Shown here piece after piece: positions 5,841 to 6,440 of a stretch of 6,440 nucleotides of DNA. The DNA is from Cyclobacteriaceae bacterium (GTDB taxonomy: Bacteria; Bacteroidota; Bacteroidia; Cytophagales; Cyclobacteriaceae). The stretch covers positions 1 through 6,440 of the forward strand of contig JAOTYN010000245.1 in assembly GCA_029861825.1 (NCBI GenBank), in the 5' to 3' direction. Position numbers and translations under genes: made by a program. The notes below the pieces were generated by a model. It was given only the letters and a program-made list of their open reading frames with translations. It was not told the DNA's origin and searched no databases. How positions within the stretch are numbered: the first letter of the stretch is position 1; every line of letters starts with the position of its first letter.

Positions 5841-6278
5841 ATGTATAAGACATTTTTAAGCCTATTGACCGTTTTGACGATCTTTGCAGTTGTCGATACC
5901 CAAGCGCAATGTACCTCCAACACAAATGATGCCTTGTGTATTGAGCGTATCAGTCAGAACAACACCTTCGTAAAAAGCTATAAACTGAACCATCGTGTAC
6001 ACTCCAATAAGGAATTCTCTTCGGTACTGGCTAAGGATACCCACTACTACCTAAACCTGTGTGAAGACGGCCAAGTATCCACCAACGTAGTGATCAATGT
6101 ATACAACACCAAAAGAAAGTTGATTGCTTCCAACCAAACCAAAAATACCATTCTTCCTGAATTAACCTTTGAATGCCAGAAAACCGGTGTATACTATCTT
6201 GAGTTCAAAGCTAATCCCGGTGCCGCAGATTGTGGAATAGGTGCGCTCAGCTTTAGACGTACCTCCAAAAACCACTAA
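5841..6278 (+). CDS. Small secreted protein of unknown function
   Basis: No function is recognised. The 145-residue protein begins with a classical signal peptide: MYKT, a hydrophobic core FLSLLTVLTIFAVV (5-18), and a likely signal peptidase I site after TQA (22). Cys24 is near the cleavage point, but the preceding TQAQ does not fit a lipobox, so a soluble periplasmic or exported protein is more likely than a lipoprotein. The mature part has five cysteines (24, 33, 74, 112, 131). It also has alternating hydrophobic strands, such as HYYLNLC, NVVINVYNTKRKLIASN and GVYYLEFKANP, resembling a small beta-sandwich of the kind seen in pre-peptidase C-terminal domains. This fold guess is weak inference. 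No C-terminal type IX sorting domain is visible. It has its own consensus promoter and precedes the hydrolase gene by 44 bases. The start is fixed by the signal peptide. Confidence 0.85.
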   Translation: MYKTFLSLLTVLTIFAVVDTQAQCTSNTNDALCIERISQNNTFVKSYKLNHRVHSNKEFSSVLAKDTHYYLNLCEDGQVSTNVVINVYNTKRKLIASNQTKNTILPELTFECQKTGVYYLEFKANPGAADCGIGALSFRRTSKNH

Positions 6279-6322
6279 CTGATTCAGACTTCCTATTAGA
6301 CATAATTTATCTATCTTCCAGG

Positions 6323-6440
6323 ATGGAAAACGGTATTGTGTTTGATTATCAGGCGCGTTACTGCAAAATCGGCTCTTTAGACCGCCCCAACGCCGAGCTA
6401 TGGTTCGTGTTACACGGGTACGGACAGCTTGCGCCTTACT
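6323..6440 (+). CDS. Alpha/beta hydrolase, N-terminal fragment (cut by window edge)
   Basis: Only the first 39 codons are present, starting MENGIVFDYQARYCKIGSL. The segment ELWFVLHGYGQLAPY contains the first core strand followed by HGYG, the oxyanion-hole motif of serine alpha/beta hydrolases of the esterase/carboxylesterase kind. A strand of the type preceding it (ARYCKIG) also fits. The nucleophile elbow (GxSxG) and the remaining triad residues would lie past the right edge. There is no earlier in-frame ATG after the preceding gene, so the start is reasonable. No signal peptide is seen, so a cytoplasmic enzyme is likely. Substrate cannot be inferred. It may be read through from the secreted-protein gene 44 bases upstream, as no consensus promoter or terminator lies between. 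Confidence 0.7.
   Translation, partial: MENGIVFDYQARYCKIGSLDRPNAELWFVLHGYGQLAPY

Overview
The window looks like chromosomal DNA from a member of the Bacteroidota, most likely a Cytophagales-type bacterium. Three things point there. Two intergenic regions carry the TTTG-N19-TAnnTTTG promoter that is characteristic of this phylum. None of the gene starts has a convincing Shine-Dalgarno sequence. The proteins (XerD with the LKLERSLSEN core, MarC with AGAG, Lys9-like saccharopine dehydrogenase, SiaB-like kinase, HGYGQLAPY hydrolase) read like Bacteroidota homologues. The assignment is inferred from sequence only.

Layout. At the left edge, on the minus strand, is the N-terminal two thirds of a XerD-type tyrosine recombinase (1-603). 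It has no ATG start and is cut by the window edge. Divergent from it is a plus-strand pair, aroQ (661-1086) and a class V aminotransferase (1083-2144), overlapping by 4 bases (ATGA). A clear promoter then drives a second ATGA-coupled pair, a MarC-family membrane protein (2203-2775) and ribonuclease HI (2772-3224). rnhA converges tail to tail with a minus-strand saccharopine dehydrogenase (3221-4552); their stop codons overlap. A divergent intergenic region (4553-4699) containing a perfect 7-bp inverted repeat separates that gene from a cytidine deaminase (4700-5182). The deaminase is followed after 9 bases by a SiaB-like GHKL kinase (5192-5743). A second clear promoter precedes a small secreted protein (5841-6278). 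The window ends inside the start of an alpha/beta hydrolase (6323 onward).

Function. The genes are mostly housekeeping: chromosome dimer resolution, the third step of the shikimate pathway, PLP-dependent amino transfer, R-loop/RNA-DNA hybrid removal, the saccharopine route of lysine metabolism, pyrimidine salvage, and a partner-switch type regulator. I see no mobile element, CRISPR array, RNA gene, toxin-antitoxin pair or defence island, and no strong case for a new multi-gene system. The points most worth a second look are the non-ATG start of xerD, the SiaB-like kinase with no visible SiaC partner, the aroQ-coupled aminotransferase of unclear substrate, and the small secreted cysteine-containing protein with its own promoter.
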